Origin: Beijerinckiaceae bacterium
GTDB lineage: Bacteria > Pseudomonadota > Alphaproteobacteria > Rhizobiales > Beijerinckiaceae
Assembly (NCBI GenBank): GCA_022702195.1
Contig: JAKONB010000069.1
Span: forward strand, 1 to 9,589
Direction of reading: 5' to 3'
DNA length: 9,589 nucleotides
Shown one piece after another: positions 1-7,209 of this stretch; positions within the stretch are counted from its first letter, which is position 1, and the number at the start of each line of letters is the position of its first letter. The notes under the pieces are model-generated. The model was given only the letters and a program-made list of their open reading frames with translations. It did no database searches and was not told where the DNA came from. The translations under genes and the position numbers were made by a program.

Positions 1-1
1 G

Positions 2-346
2 GTGGCCACCACCAGCTCCAAGCTCACCGACGAGCTCAAGGGCGAGCAGTGGCTCGATGCGGCCAAGTACCCGGACATGACCTTCGTCTCCACCCAGGTG
101 ACGCCCGAGGGCAAGGACAGGGCCAAGGTCACCGGCGACCTGACCCTGCACGGGGTGACGAAGCCCGTCACCCTCGACGTCACCCTGGTGGGGGCCGGCG
201 TGAACCCGCTCAGCAAGAAATACACGGTGGGCTTCGAGGCCAAGGGTACGCTCAAACGCTCCGATTTCGGCGTGAAGACCTACGTGCCGCTGATCGGCGA
301 CGCGTTGCACCTGACCATCGCCGGCGCCTTCGAACGGCAGGAGTAA
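2..346 (+). CDS. YceI-family periplasmic protein, C-terminal part (5' end outside window)
   Basis: The 114 visible residues look like the C-terminal two thirds of a YceI-domain protein, a lipocalin-like beta-barrel that binds isoprenoid-type lipids in the periplasm. Visible family features are the VTGDLTLHGVTKPVTLDV stretch (about residues 43-60), the alternating hydrophobic beta-strands, and the late GTLKRSDFGV motif before a hydrophobic final strand (LHLTIAGAF). YceI proteins are usually about 180-200 residues with a signal peptide; none is visible here, so about 70-80 residues lie upstream. The GTG at position 2 is in frame but is probably an internal valine codon, not a start. The gene ends with TAA at 344-346 and is followed by a GC-rich hairpin. 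The exact ligand cannot be told from sequence. Family assignment is confident, function only by family. Confidence 0.88.
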   Translation: MATTSSKLTDELKGEQWLDAAKYPDMTFVSTQVTPEGKDRAKVTGDLTLHGVTKPVTLDVTLVGAGVNPLSKKYTVGFEAKGTLKRSDFGVKTYVPLIGDALHLTIAGAFERQE

Positions 347-366
347 CCCCGCCTCGCCGGCCGGGG

Positions 367-396
367 CCGGGCACGGGGATCCCGTCGCCGGCCCGG
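367..396 (+). terminator. GC-rich two-tier hairpin after the YceI gene
   Basis: An outer stem CCGGGC (367-372) pairs with GCCCGG (391-396). Directly inside it, ACGGG (373-377) pairs with CCCGT (381-385) around a 3-nt loop, leaving a 5-nt bulge on the 3' side. It starts 20 nt after the YceI stop, where a terminator is expected. No T-run follows, so it is not a classical intrinsic terminator. It could end or slow transcription, or protect the mRNA 3' end. In DNA this GC-rich such hairpins also arise by chance. Confidence 0.33.
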
Positions 397-449
397 ATCC
401 GGGCGGGCGGCTGGCCGAGGTCGCGCCGCTCGGGAGGTCCGACAGGCTG

Positions 450-476
450 TTGTCAGGCTAAATCCCCCCTGATAAA
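450..476 (+). promoter_or_regulatory. candidate promoter of the glycosyltransferase gene
   Basis: TTGTCA (450-455) resembles a -35 box and GATAAA (471-476) a -10 box, with a 15-nt spacer, which is slightly short. The region is an AT-richer patch in GC-rich DNA and lies 30 nt before the ATG at 507. A direct repeat CAGGCT (443-448 and 454-459) overlaps the -35 box and could bind a regulator. All of this is motif reading only. Confidence 0.3.
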
Positions 477-506
477 CAAAGGACCGCGACCGGAATCCTC
501 TCTGCC

Positions 507-1205
507 ATGCCGAACGTCTTCGTCGTTGCGACCTCTGTATTTCAGGAATCCCCGGAGCAACTTCAGAAAAATCACGCCTCCGTTGCAAATCAGGTGCTCG
601 AAGCCGGCGCGAGCGTCAAGCACGTCTTGGTTTTCGATGGCCCGCAGGCGACCGCCTTCACCCCCCCGGAGGACGTGCTGTGGCTGCGCCTTCCGATCAA
701 CGCGAACGATGCGGGCGCGACGCCGAGGGCGATTGGCGCAGCCCTCGGCTGGCTGATTCCGAACGCGGCCGGACTCCTCTTCCTGGACGCCGACAATCAC
801 TTCGACCCCCATCACATTCAGACCCTGTGGGATACCCTGACGGCTCAGGACGCCGACATCGTGACCTGCGCCCGACGTCTGATCAGCATCGACGGCGACG
901 TGATGGGACCCTGCACCGAGTCGGACGGCGACCACTTCAACGACACCAATTGCTATCTCTTCGGCAGAACGGCCTGGAGACTGGGAGCGGCGGAATGGCT
1001 CTGTCAGCCTGACAAGCAAGCCCTCTGGTCCGACCGGCGCATGTGGCAGCAGGTCAAGTCCAGCGGCTTGAGGATCGGCCGCTCCCACGAACCCACCGTG
1101 AATTACATCACCCGCGTCCGCGACCATTACACCCGCTTCGGCCGGGAACCTCCGGCAACCGCCAGAAACACGATCTTCGTCGCGGATTCGGCGCGATACG
1201 TGTGA
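507..1205 (+). CDS. GT-A fold glycosyltransferase (GT2-like), stand-alone
   Basis: A 232-residue protein with a glycosyltransferase family A layout. It has an N-terminal Rossmann-like strand (NVFVVATSVF, 3-12) and a second strand with an acidic end (VLVFDG, 40-45). The hydrophobic strand LLFLDADNHF (90-99) carries a DxD motif, D94-A-D96, the usual metal and nucleotide-sugar site. A later acceptor-side region (DTNCYLFGRTAW, 146-157) is followed by an acidic/aromatic stretch (SDRRMW, 175-180) where the catalytic base normally lies. No signal peptide or membrane helix is seen, so it is probably cytosolic. There is no clear Shine-Dalgarno before ATG 507, and no other sugar or polysaccharide genes adjoin it. 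GC content is lower than in the flanking genes (541-600 has 31 G/C of 60), suggesting transfer. Donor and acceptor are unknown. Fold assignment is fairly sure, specificity not. Confidence 0.75.
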   Translation: MPNVFVVATSVFQESPEQLQKNHASVANQVLEAGASVKHVLVFDGPQATAFTPPEDVLWLRLPINANDAGATPRAIGAALGWLIPNAAGLLFLDADNHFDPHHIQTLWDTLTAQDADIVTCARRLISIDGDVMGPCTESDGDHFNDTNCYLFGRTAWRLGAAEWLCQPDKQALWSDRRMWQQVKSSGLRIGRSHEPTVNYITRVRDHYTRFGREPPATARNTIFVADSARYV

Positions 1206-1490
1206 GATCGATGCCGTGAAACGGGGCCGCGACCGGGTCCGAGAAAGCGGTGATGCGGGGATTTTCGCGAGACGATCCGCCGCCTGTCCGTCTCGGACAC
1301 GCCCGACGCCGCGAGGGCGGGTTCGGCGCGGAACCGGATGGGCGGGCCAACCCCGCCGGACGGATGGCGCGGAAGACGGCCGGTTCGCACGGCCGCGCTT
1401 TCGGTGCTAACAGCCCCAGTTTCCGCCGCCCCATCGGGCGCGCGGCATCAATCCGGCTCGGCGGCCGGAGGCTGTGAGAGCACGTTGGGC
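1206..1490 (+). other. intergenic region upstream of the MFS gene with a weak promoter candidate
   Basis: This stretch of 285 bp has no convincing gene. Short arginine/proline-rich reading frames here look like frame shadows of GC-rich DNA. A weak promoter-like pair, TTCGCA (1384-1389) and GCTAAC (1406-1411) with a 16-nt spacer, lies about 80 nt before the MFS start. GAGAG at 1476-1480 is a suitable ribosome binding site 10 nt before ATG 1491. There is no recognisable terminator after the glycosyltransferase. Confidence 0.3.
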
Positions 1491-2771
1491 ATGGACGACC
1501 TCGTTTCCCGCAAGGTGTTGTGGCGGCTGATGCCGTTCCTGATGCTGTGCTACTTCGTGGCTTACCTCGACCGGGTGAATGTCGGCTTTGCTGCCCTCAC
1601 CATGAATCGCGATCTCGGCCTCTCGCCGGCGGTCTACGGGTTCGGCGCCGGGATCTTCTTCCTCGGGTATTTCCTGTTCGAGGTGCCCAGCAACCTGATC
1701 CTGGAGCGGGTGGGCGCCCGGCGCTGGATCGCCCGGATCATGATCACCTGGGCACTGATCTCGGCCTCCACCGCCTTCGTGGTGGGGGAATGGTCGTTCT
1801 ACCTCGTGCGCTTCCTGCTGGGCGCGGCCGAGGCGGGCTTCTTTCCCGGCATCATCCTCTACCTCACCTACTGGTTCCCGGCCGCGCAGCGGGCCAAGGT
1901 GGTGGGCACCTTCATGATGGCGATCCCGATCTCCTCGGCCATCGGCTCGCCCCTCTCCGCCTGGATCATGGCGGCGACCGACGGGGCGTGGGGTCTGGCC
2001 GGCTGGCAATGGCTCTACCTCATCGAGGCCGCCCCCAGCCTGCTGCTGGGTCTGGCGGTGTTCGCCGCCCTCACCGACCGCCCGGAGGTGGCCGACTGGC
2101 TGAGCGCCGACGAGCGCGCCGGGCTGGTGGCGCGCATCGCCCGCGACCGCCGCGAGACCCTGGCCCGGCACAAGATCGGCCTGCGCGCCGCCCTGGTCCA
2201 TCCCCGGGTGCTCGGCCTCGCCCTGGTCTATTTCGGCATCAGCACCGGCCTCTACGGCATCGGCCTGTGGCTGCCGCAGATCGTGAAGGGGTTCGGCCTC
2301 TCCACGATGGAGACCGGCTTCGTCACGGCGATCCCCTATGTGGTCACGGCCATCGGCATGGTGGCATGGTCGCGCCATTCCGACCGAACCCTGGAGCGCA
2401 CCTGGCACGTGGCGATCCCGGCCTTCGTCGGCGCCCTGGCCTTCCTGGCCGCCGGCGCCGTCACCGCCCCGGTGCCGGCGATGATCGCGCTCACCGTCGC
2501 GGCGCTCTGCGTGTTCAGCGCCCTGCCGACCTTCTGGACCCTGCCCACCGCCTTCCTCACCGGAAGCGCCGCCGCCGGCGGCATCGCGCTGATCAACGCC
2601 ATCGGGGGGCTCGGCGGCTTCGTCGGCCCCTACCTGATCGGCTGGATCAAGGACGCCACCGGCCAGTTCGGCCTGGCGCTGACGGCGATCGCCGGCTTCC
2701 TGCTCGCCTCCGGCCTGCTGACCCTGCTCCTCGGCCGCGTCGGCGTGGCCCGCCCGGCCCCGGCGGAATAG
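1491..2771 (+). CDS. MFS transporter, anion:cation symporter (ACS) type
   Basis: A 426-residue inner-membrane major facilitator, a normal length for the family, with about 12 hydrophobic segments split by a central cytoplasmic loop (about 196-236). ACS hallmarks are YLDRVNVGFA (25-34) in the first helix, the helix 4-5 region AEAGFFPGIILYLTYWFP (113-130), the loop text DRPEVADWLSADERA (196-210), and GGFVGPYLIGWIKDATG (375-391) in helix 11. Members import organic anions such as tartrate, phthalate, 4-hydroxyphenylacetate, glucarate or similar carboxylates, usually with protons; the substrate here cannot be read. ATG 1491 is chosen because a GAGAG ribosome binding site lies 10 nt upstream and the protein then starts like other ACS members. 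The frame stays open back to 1338 and TTG 1485 is also possible. The stop is 7 nt before the cardiolipin synthase start, so co-transcription is likely. Confidence 0.88.
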   Translation: MDDLVSRKVLWRLMPFLMLCYFVAYLDRVNVGFAALTMNRDLGLSPAVYGFGAGIFFLGYFLFEVPSNLILERVGARRWIARIMITWALISASTAFVVGEWSFYLVRFLLGAAEAGFFPGIILYLTYWFPAAQRAKVVGTFMMAIPISSAIGSPLSAWIMAATDGAWGLAGWQWLYLIEAAPSLLLGLAVFAALTDRPEVADWLSADERAGLVARIARDRRETLARHKIGLRAALVHPRVLGLALVYFGISTGLYGIGLWLPQIVKGFGLSTMETGFVTAIPYVVTAIGMVAWSRHSDRTLERTWHVAIPAFVGALAFLAAGAVTAPVPAMIALTVAALCVFSALPTFWTLPTAFLTGSAAAGGIALINAIGGLGGFVGPYLIGWIKDATGQFGLALTAIAGFLLASGLLTLLLGRVGVARPAPAE

Positions 2772-2778
2772 GCCGGCG

Positions 2779-4236
2779 ATGGGCCTGTCGGTGGAAGACC
2801 TCATCGCCCGCTGGCTCGGCTCGCCGACGACGATCCGGACCGACGTGCTGGCCTTTCTCGGGCTCGGTCTGGCCCTCGTCGTGACCGTGCACGTGCTGCT
2901 GCGCAAGCGCGAGGTCGGGGGCGCCATCGGCTGGATCGGCCTCGTCTGGCTGTCGCCGCTGTTCGGCGCCGCCCTCTACGCGATGTTCGGCGTCAACCGC
3001 GTCACCCGCCGGGCGCGCAAGCTGCGCACCAAGCCCTCCAACCAGAACGCGGCCGGGCTGCGGGCCGAGCCCATGGAAGCCCCCCTGCCCGCGGCCTTCC
3101 GCCCCCTCGACCACGCCATCCGGCGGATCACCCGGCTGCCGCTGGAGGGCCGCAACCGCGTCCATCCCCTGCGCAACGGCGACGCGGCCTATCCGGTGAT
3201 GCTGGAGGCTATCGAAGGGGCGACCCGCTCGGTGGCGCTCTCGAGCTACATCTTCGCCGACGATGACACCGGCCGCGCCTTCGCGGACGCCCTGGCCGGC
3301 GCCCTGGCGCGTGGGGTCGACGTGCGGGTTCTGGTCGACGGCATCGGCAGCGGCTACTTCTTCCCCGGCATCTACAAGCGGCTGCACGCGGCCGGGATCC
3401 CCGCCGGCCGGTTCATGCACGCCACCCTGCCCTGGCGGATGCCGTTCCTCAACATGCGCACCCACAAGAAGCTGCTCATCGTCGACGGGCGCATCGGCTT
3501 CACCGGCGGCATCAACATCGCCGACGGCAACCGGGTGGCGCGGCGGCCCCCGCACCCGATCCGCGACACCCATCTGCGGATCGAGGGGCCGGTGGTCGAT
3601 CAGCTCACCGCCGCCTTCGCCGCCGACTGGGCCTTCGTGATGGGCGACGAGCTGGAGGGCGAGGCCTGGTTCCCGCCGCTCCAGCCGGCGGGGGACACGC
3701 TCGCCCGGGTGGTCACCTCGGGACCGGACGCCGATATCCGCAAGATCGAGACCGTGGTGATCCAGGCGATCACCTGCGCGCGCTCCAGCATCCGCCTCGC
3801 CACGCCCTACTTCCTGCCGAGCGAGATGGTCACCCACGCCCTGGCGCTCGCCGCCCTGCGCGGCCTCACCGTGGACGTGATCATCCCGCGAAAGAGCGAC
3901 CACCGCTTCGTCGACTGGGCGACCCGCGCCCACGTGGATCCGCTGATCGAGAGCGGGGTGCGGATCTGGCTCGACGCGCCACCCTTCGACCATTCCAAGA
4001 TCCTGGTGGTGGACGAGGCCTGGTGCTTCCTCGGCAGCGCCAACTGGGACATGCGCAGCTTCCGGCTGAACTTCGAGCTCAACGTCGAGCTCTACGATGC
4101 CGACCTCGCCGCCCGCCTCACCGGCTTCCTTCGCGAAAAGATGACCGAGCGCCTGGAGCGCTCCGATCTGGCGCGGCGCCCCCTCCCCGTCCGGCTGCGC
4201 GACGCAGGCGTCCGACTAGCGCTGCCATACCTCTGA
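2779..4236 (+). CDS. cls: cardiolipin synthase (phospholipase D superfamily)
   Basis: A 485-residue inner-membrane enzyme that joins phospholipids to form cardiolipin. Two N-terminal helices (about 22-42 and 46-70) form the usual PLDc_N anchor, with the WIGLVWLSPLFGAALY pattern typical of bacterial Cls. Two PLD active-site motifs follow: H229-K-K231-LLIV-D236 with a downstream GFTGGIN, and H405-S-K407-ILVV-D412 with a downstream GSANWDMRS. Both are complete, so the enzyme should be active. The C-terminus (RPLPVRLRDAGVRLALPYL) matches the normal end of the family, so the gene is full length. The start is 7 nt after the MFS stop, with only a weak AGG Shine-Dalgarno, which suggests translational coupling. 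The last 119 bp overlap the 3' end of the convergent EEP gene. Whether it uses two phosphatidylglycerols or phosphatidylethanolamine plus phosphatidylglycerol cannot be told. Confidence 0.93.
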   Translation: MGLSVEDLIARWLGSPTTIRTDVLAFLGLGLALVVTVHVLLRKREVGGAIGWIGLVWLSPLFGAALYAMFGVNRVTRRARKLRTKPSNQNAAGLRAEPMEAPLPAAFRPLDHAIRRITRLPLEGRNRVHPLRNGDAAYPVMLEAIEGATRSVALSSYIFADDDTGRAFADALAGALARGVDVRVLVDGIGSGYFFPGIYKRLHAAGIPAGRFMHATLPWRMPFLNMRTHKKLLIVDGRIGFTGGINIADGNRVARRPPHPIRDTHLRIEGPVVDQLTAAFAADWAFVMGDELEGEAWFPPLQPAGDTLARVVTSGPDADIRKIETVVIQAITCARSSIRLATPYFLPSEMVTHALALAALRGLTVDVIIPRKSDHRFVDWATRAHVDPLIESGVRIWLDAPPFDHSKILVVDEAWCFLGSANWDMRSFRLNFELNVELYDADLAARLTGFLREKMTERLERSDLARRPLPVRLRDAGVRLALPYL

Positions 4237-4933
4237 CCCGCTCGTCGGCCGGCAGCACCGCCTCCGGGGTGGGGGCCAGGTGGACGATGATCGGATGGTG
4301 GTCGGACAGGCCGCGCGGCAGCACGCTGCGGCTCTGGCAGGTCAGCCCGCGCACGAGGCAGCGGTCGATCCGCAGCGGCACCACCTTGGCCATCGCGTGG
4401 GTCGGCAGGCGCGGGCCAACATCGCGGAACCCCGGCAGCAGGGTCGGCCCCACGAGGTTGTAATCGCCGATCACCGCGCCGCGCTCGGGCAGATTCTGGG
4501 CGATCCGCCGGAGCTGGCGCCGGTTGAGCACCTGCCCGTGCGAGAGATGCACGTTGGCTACCCCGAAATCCCCGAGATCGAGGATCTGCGAGATGCGCTC
4601 GAACATCGCCCCGTGCGGCAGGTCGATCACCTCGGGCGGGCGGACGAACGGCACCGGGCTCCACATGGCCAGCCCGTGGATGCGTCCCGGCAGCGGCGTC
4701 CAGGCGTAATCGCCCCCCACCTTGGCCTGCAGGGCGGCAATGTCCTTGGTCGCCTCCTGCATCAGGAACAGGTCGGGCTTCTCGCGTTCGATCAGCGTGG
4801 CGATGCTGGCGACGTTGGCGCCGACCCGCCGCAGCAGGTTCCAGCTGACGATCTTGCGGGAGCCGGGTCGCGCCAGGGTCTCAGGGGGGGCGGGGGAGCG
4901 AAGGGCGGGCTTGAGACGGCGGGTGGTCGACAT
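4118..4933 (-). CDS. endonuclease/exonuclease/phosphatase (EEP) family protein
   Basis: A 271-residue protein with the full set of EEP catalytic motifs: WN (31-32), QE with metal ligand E60, H129 (ANVHLSH), GDYN with D157 and N159, D190 (RID), and SDHHP (210-214). The family cleaves phosphoester bonds in DNA, inositol phosphates or sphingomyelin; the substrate here is unknown. No clear signal peptide or membrane segment is seen. The fold is complete by about residue 222. Residues 233-271 are an arginine/glycine/alanine-rich tail encoded antisense to the last 119 bp of the cardiolipin synthase gene. The start ATG (4931-4933) has only a weak AAGG close upstream. The gene lies 57 bp after the MAPEG gene on the same strand and may share its transcript. 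An EEP protein (YbhP) is also encoded next to E. coli clsB, which hints at a lipid-related job. Confidence 0.85.
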   Translation of the reverse strand: MSTTRRLKPALRSPAPPETLARPGSRKIVSWNLLRRVGANVASIATLIEREKPDLFLMQEATKDIAALQAKVGGDYAWTPLPGRIHGLAMWSPVPFVRPPEVIDLPHGAMFERISQILDLGDFGVANVHLSHGQVLNRRQLRRIAQNLPERGAVIGDYNLVGPTLLPGFRDVGPRLPTHAMAKVVPLRIDRCLVRGLTCQSRSVLPRGLSDHHPIIVHLAPTPEAVLPADERVRGMAALVGRLRRAAGRGGGAAPDRSAPGARSSFREGSR

Positions 4934-4990
4934 GGGCCTTAAGTGGAACAGAGGTGACGGATGGGAAGGCCGGACGGCCGGGCGCGGCCC

Positions 4991-5533
4991 CTAACCGGCG
5001 CGTCCGAGCAGCAGCAGGGCCGCCGAGAAGCCGAGCGCCGCGACGCTCGGATAGAAGGTGAGCGCGAAGCCGAGCGCCCGTGCGCCGGCGCCGCGCCCGT
5101 ATCCGGCCCAGAACAGCGCCCGCCCCACGCAGAACAGGCCGGCCAAAGCCGCCAGCATCGCCGTGGGACGGGCGAGGATGGCGGCGAGGGCAAGATGCGT
5201 CGGGACGGCCAGGATGACCTGCTCGGCCGTGTTCTGCAGGATCGCCCCGGCCTCCCGCACGGGCCGCGACCCCGCCCCCTGACTGCTTCCCGCGATGTCG
5301 TCCCGCGAGACGAACCGCAACCGAGCCACGGTCCCGATGGCGGCGGCGAGCCATGCGACGACGAACACGTCGGCGCGCAAAGCGATCTGCAACCGCTCGG
5401 CGACGGGCAGGACGGGGCCTTCCGGCTCCCGGAACGCCGCGAGCGCCAGCACGACGGCGGTGATGAGAACGGCCAGGGCCATGCTCACCGCGACACGGCG
5501 CTGCTCGCGCCGGAAGGCCTCGTCTCGCGTCAT
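4991..5533 (-). CDS. MAPEG-family integral membrane protein
   Basis: A 180-residue protein with four hydrophobic segments (about 14-34, 54-71, 105-136 and 152-176). The motif LQNTAEQVILAVPTHLAL (99-116) and the later R138-A-L-F-W-A-G-Y (138-145) are typical of MAPEG proteins, membrane-associated proteins in eicosanoid and glutathione metabolism. Bacterial members are mostly uncharacterised; some have glutathione transferase or peroxidase activity, and that activity is not shown here. ATG 5533 is chosen because GAGGAG lies 6 nt upstream. The frame stays open to 5644, but that extension is glycine/arginine-rich and unlike the family. It is the upstream gene of a possible two-gene unit with the EEP gene. 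Confidence 0.83.
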   Translation of the reverse strand: MTRDEAFRREQRRVAVSMALAVLITAVVLALAAFREPEGPVLPVAERLQIALRADVFVVAWLAAAIGTVARLRFVSRDDIAGSSQGAGSRPVREAGAILQNTAEQVILAVPTHLALAAILARPTAMLAALAGLFCVGRALFWAGYGRGAGARALGFALTFYPSVAALGFSAALLLLGRAG

Positions 5534-5709
5534 GGTGCGCTCCTCGCCGGACGCTCCGCCCCGGCCGCCTCCTCGCGCGACTGTTCCGACCCCGGACGCG
5601 CCGCAGCGGATGGACAATGTGGTTTCCCGAAAGCCGCCGCCCATCGGCGCCGTGCCGCCACCGGTCCGATCCCGATCACCCTATGACGTGTTTTCCGCGC
5701 TGTCCGGCG

Positions 5710-5731
5710 TTGGGGGGCGTGTTGCCCCCAA
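5710..5731. repeat. short G/C hairpin
   Basis: TTGGGGG (5710-5716) pairs perfectly with CCCCCAA (5725-5731) around an 8-nt loop. There is no T-run on either side. It sits in the middle of the gap upstream of the MAPEG gene, so it could be an operator, an RNA hairpin in a leader, or chance. Confidence 0.3.
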
Positions 5732-5854
5732 GCCTGGACGAGTTCGCCAACGGCAGGAAGGGCCGCGTGCCGGAACGCCGGGCGTCGCGGATGCCCGCCA
5801 TTCCCCCACCGTGCCACCCGACGCCGCTGTCCGAGCGATCCGCTCGCGCTTCGT

Positions 5855-5881
5855 CCCGAAAGGCGGCCTCCGGCCTTCGGG
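5855..5881 (-). terminator. candidate hairpin terminator of the lipoprotein hydrolase gene
   Basis: CCCGAAAGGC (5855-5864) pairs with GCCTTCGGG (5873-5881) with one bulged A. The loop GGCCTCCG has further self-complementarity. It begins 26 nt past the minus-strand stop at 5908. No U-tract follows on that strand, so termination strength is uncertain. Confidence 0.35.
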
Positions 5882-5907
5882 GGAAACGATGAGGCCAGAA
5901 CGAGACC

Positions 5908-7209
5908 CTAGCGGCCGCCTCCGAAGGCCCGAACCGGGGCACCGGCGAGGTCGACCGTGGAGCCCACCGTGTCGCGCAGGCCGGAGCCGACGTTCGACAG
6001 GTGCTCGCCGTAGGTCTCGCGGGTCTGCGGATCGACGAGGGCGACCGGGGCCGCCACCGCCAGCGCCGCTCCCGTCGCCACCGTCGAGGCGGCACCGGCG
6101 GCCGTGCTCACCAACCGGTCGCCGATGCCGATCTGCCCGTCCGAGATCGGTTGGCCGTCCGCGAGCCGTTTGCCCAGAAGGGCGACGACCTCGCCGGACG
6201 CGAACTTCCCATGGTTGAGCGCGTCGTCCGACTTCACCGTGGACAGGTTCAGGACGGCGATGTTCTCCCGCTCCAGCTCGGAGCGATACGGCTCGGCGGC
6301 GGGGTCGATGGCTCCCAACCGCACGCTGTCGCCCCAGACCAGCCGGGACACGGCGAGCGCCTGATCGTCTCCGGACACCATCAGCGTCAGGCGCGGACGG
6401 TCCTTCCCCATGTCGTGGAACGCGCCCCGGGCGAGATCCATGTCGACGTCGGGCGCCGCCAGGATCACGTTCCGGATCTTGGGCGCCACGCGCCTGTCGC
6501 GGATGGCCATCTGGCGGAGGCTTTCCAGGGCGAGCCAGTTGCCCATCGAGTGGGCGAGAATGGTGATCTCGCCGACATTCGGGTCCCGCGCGAGGTCGCG
6601 CAGCAGCGTCTCCAGGCCGTTGCGGGAGAAGTTGGTGCTCTCCCGGTCGTAGCCGTAGGCGAGCACGCTCCCGCGCGACGGCCACGTGAACAGGACGGGC
6701 GCCACCTCGGCTCCGGAATCGTGCACGATCTGCGCGAACCGGAAGACGGCGTCCTCGAACTTGTTGTTGAAGCCGTGCACGAACACGAGGACGTGGCGCT
6801 TGGCCCCGCGCCGGACCGACCGGCCGGTCCAGGTCGCGATCTTCGACGGGTCGACCGGCTCGGCGCGCAGGGCCACGAAATCGGTGGCGGGATTGCCCGG
6901 GATGGATTTCGGCCATTGGACCGAGCCGGGCTGTCGCGTTCCATCCGGGGGGATCGAGACCGCGAGGTCGGTGTAGGTCACGGCCTCGCCCCGCTCGCCG
7001 GAGAACAGAACGCCCTTGTCCATCGCCGACTTGCGGGTCGTGGCGACGAGCATGTCGACCCGGGAGGCTCCGGACACCGCCCCCGCATCGGCGATGGGCA
7101 GGAGCACGCCGGTCGGGCGGCCGGCGCAAGCCGACAGGGCGAGAAGTGCCGTCAGGACGAGCGCCGCGCGCCCATCCCGTCCAATGCGTCCCAACACCGA
7201 TGCCCCCAA
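5908..7209 (-). CDS. lipoprotein alpha/beta hydrolase (DUF900-type)
   Basis: A 433-residue secreted hydrolase. An arginine-containing n-region is followed by a hydrophobic core (about 15-25) and a lipobox L25-S-A-C28, so it should be lipid-anchored in the cell envelope. The alpha/beta hydrolase core shows HVLVFVHGFNNKFEDA (139-154, oxyanion region H145-G-F) and the nucleophile elbow ILAHSMGNW (217-225) with S221. D281 or D282 and H333 are candidate remaining triad residues. This order matches DUF900 hydrolases, whose substrates are largely unknown. Residues 365-392 form an alanine-rich hydrophobic stretch before a polar tail, an odd feature that may contact the membrane. The start used is TTG (7207-7209); GTG at 7195-7197, four codons in, is a fair alternative because a G-run lies just before it. 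No same-strand gene is close, so it is probably transcribed alone. Confidence 0.83.
   Translation of the reverse strand: MGASVLGRIGRDGRAALVLTALLALSACAGRPTGVLLPIADAGAVSGASRVDMLVATTRKSAMDKGVLFSGERGEAVTYTDLAVSIPPDGTRQPGSVQWPKSIPGNPATDFVALRAEPVDPSKIATWTGRSVRRGAKRHVLVFVHGFNNKFEDAVFRFAQIVHDSGAEVAPVLFTWPSRGSVLAYGYDRESTNFSRNGLETLLRDLARDPNVGEITILAHSMGNWLALESLRQMAIRDRRVAPKIRNVILAAPDVDMDLARGAFHDMGKDRPRLTLMVSGDDQALAVSRLVWGDSVRLGAIDPAAEPYRSELERENIAVLNLSTVKSDDALNHGKFASGEVVALLGKRLADGQPISDGQIGIGDRLVSTAAGAASTVATGAALAVAAPVALVDPQTRETYGEHLSNVGSGLRDTVGSTVDLAGAPVRAFGGGR

Larger units (their letters stand above)
5534..5907. other. non-coding stretch between the lipoprotein hydrolase and MAPEG genes
   Basis: These 374 bp hold no reading frame that I can link to a protein family. 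The available frames give arginine, proline and alanine-rich text typical of chance frames in GC-rich DNA. Two hairpins are visible and listed separately. The promoter of the minus-strand MAPEG gene should lie here, but no good -35/-10 pair stands out. Confidence 0.5.

Noticed and set aside
1407..2927. 506-residue open frame on the minus strand
   Set aside because: It is antisense to the MFS gene and gives G/R/E/H-rich text with no family resemblance. The plus strand encodes a clear MFS protein with ACS motifs.
2647..3993. 448-residue open frame on the minus strand
   Set aside because: It is antisense to cardiolipin synthase, low in complexity and without motifs. The plus strand has both HKD motifs.
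4992..5644. longer MAPEG protein starting at 5644
   Set aside because: The 37 extra residues are Gly/Arg-rich and not family-like, and ATG 5533 has an excellent GAGGAG site.
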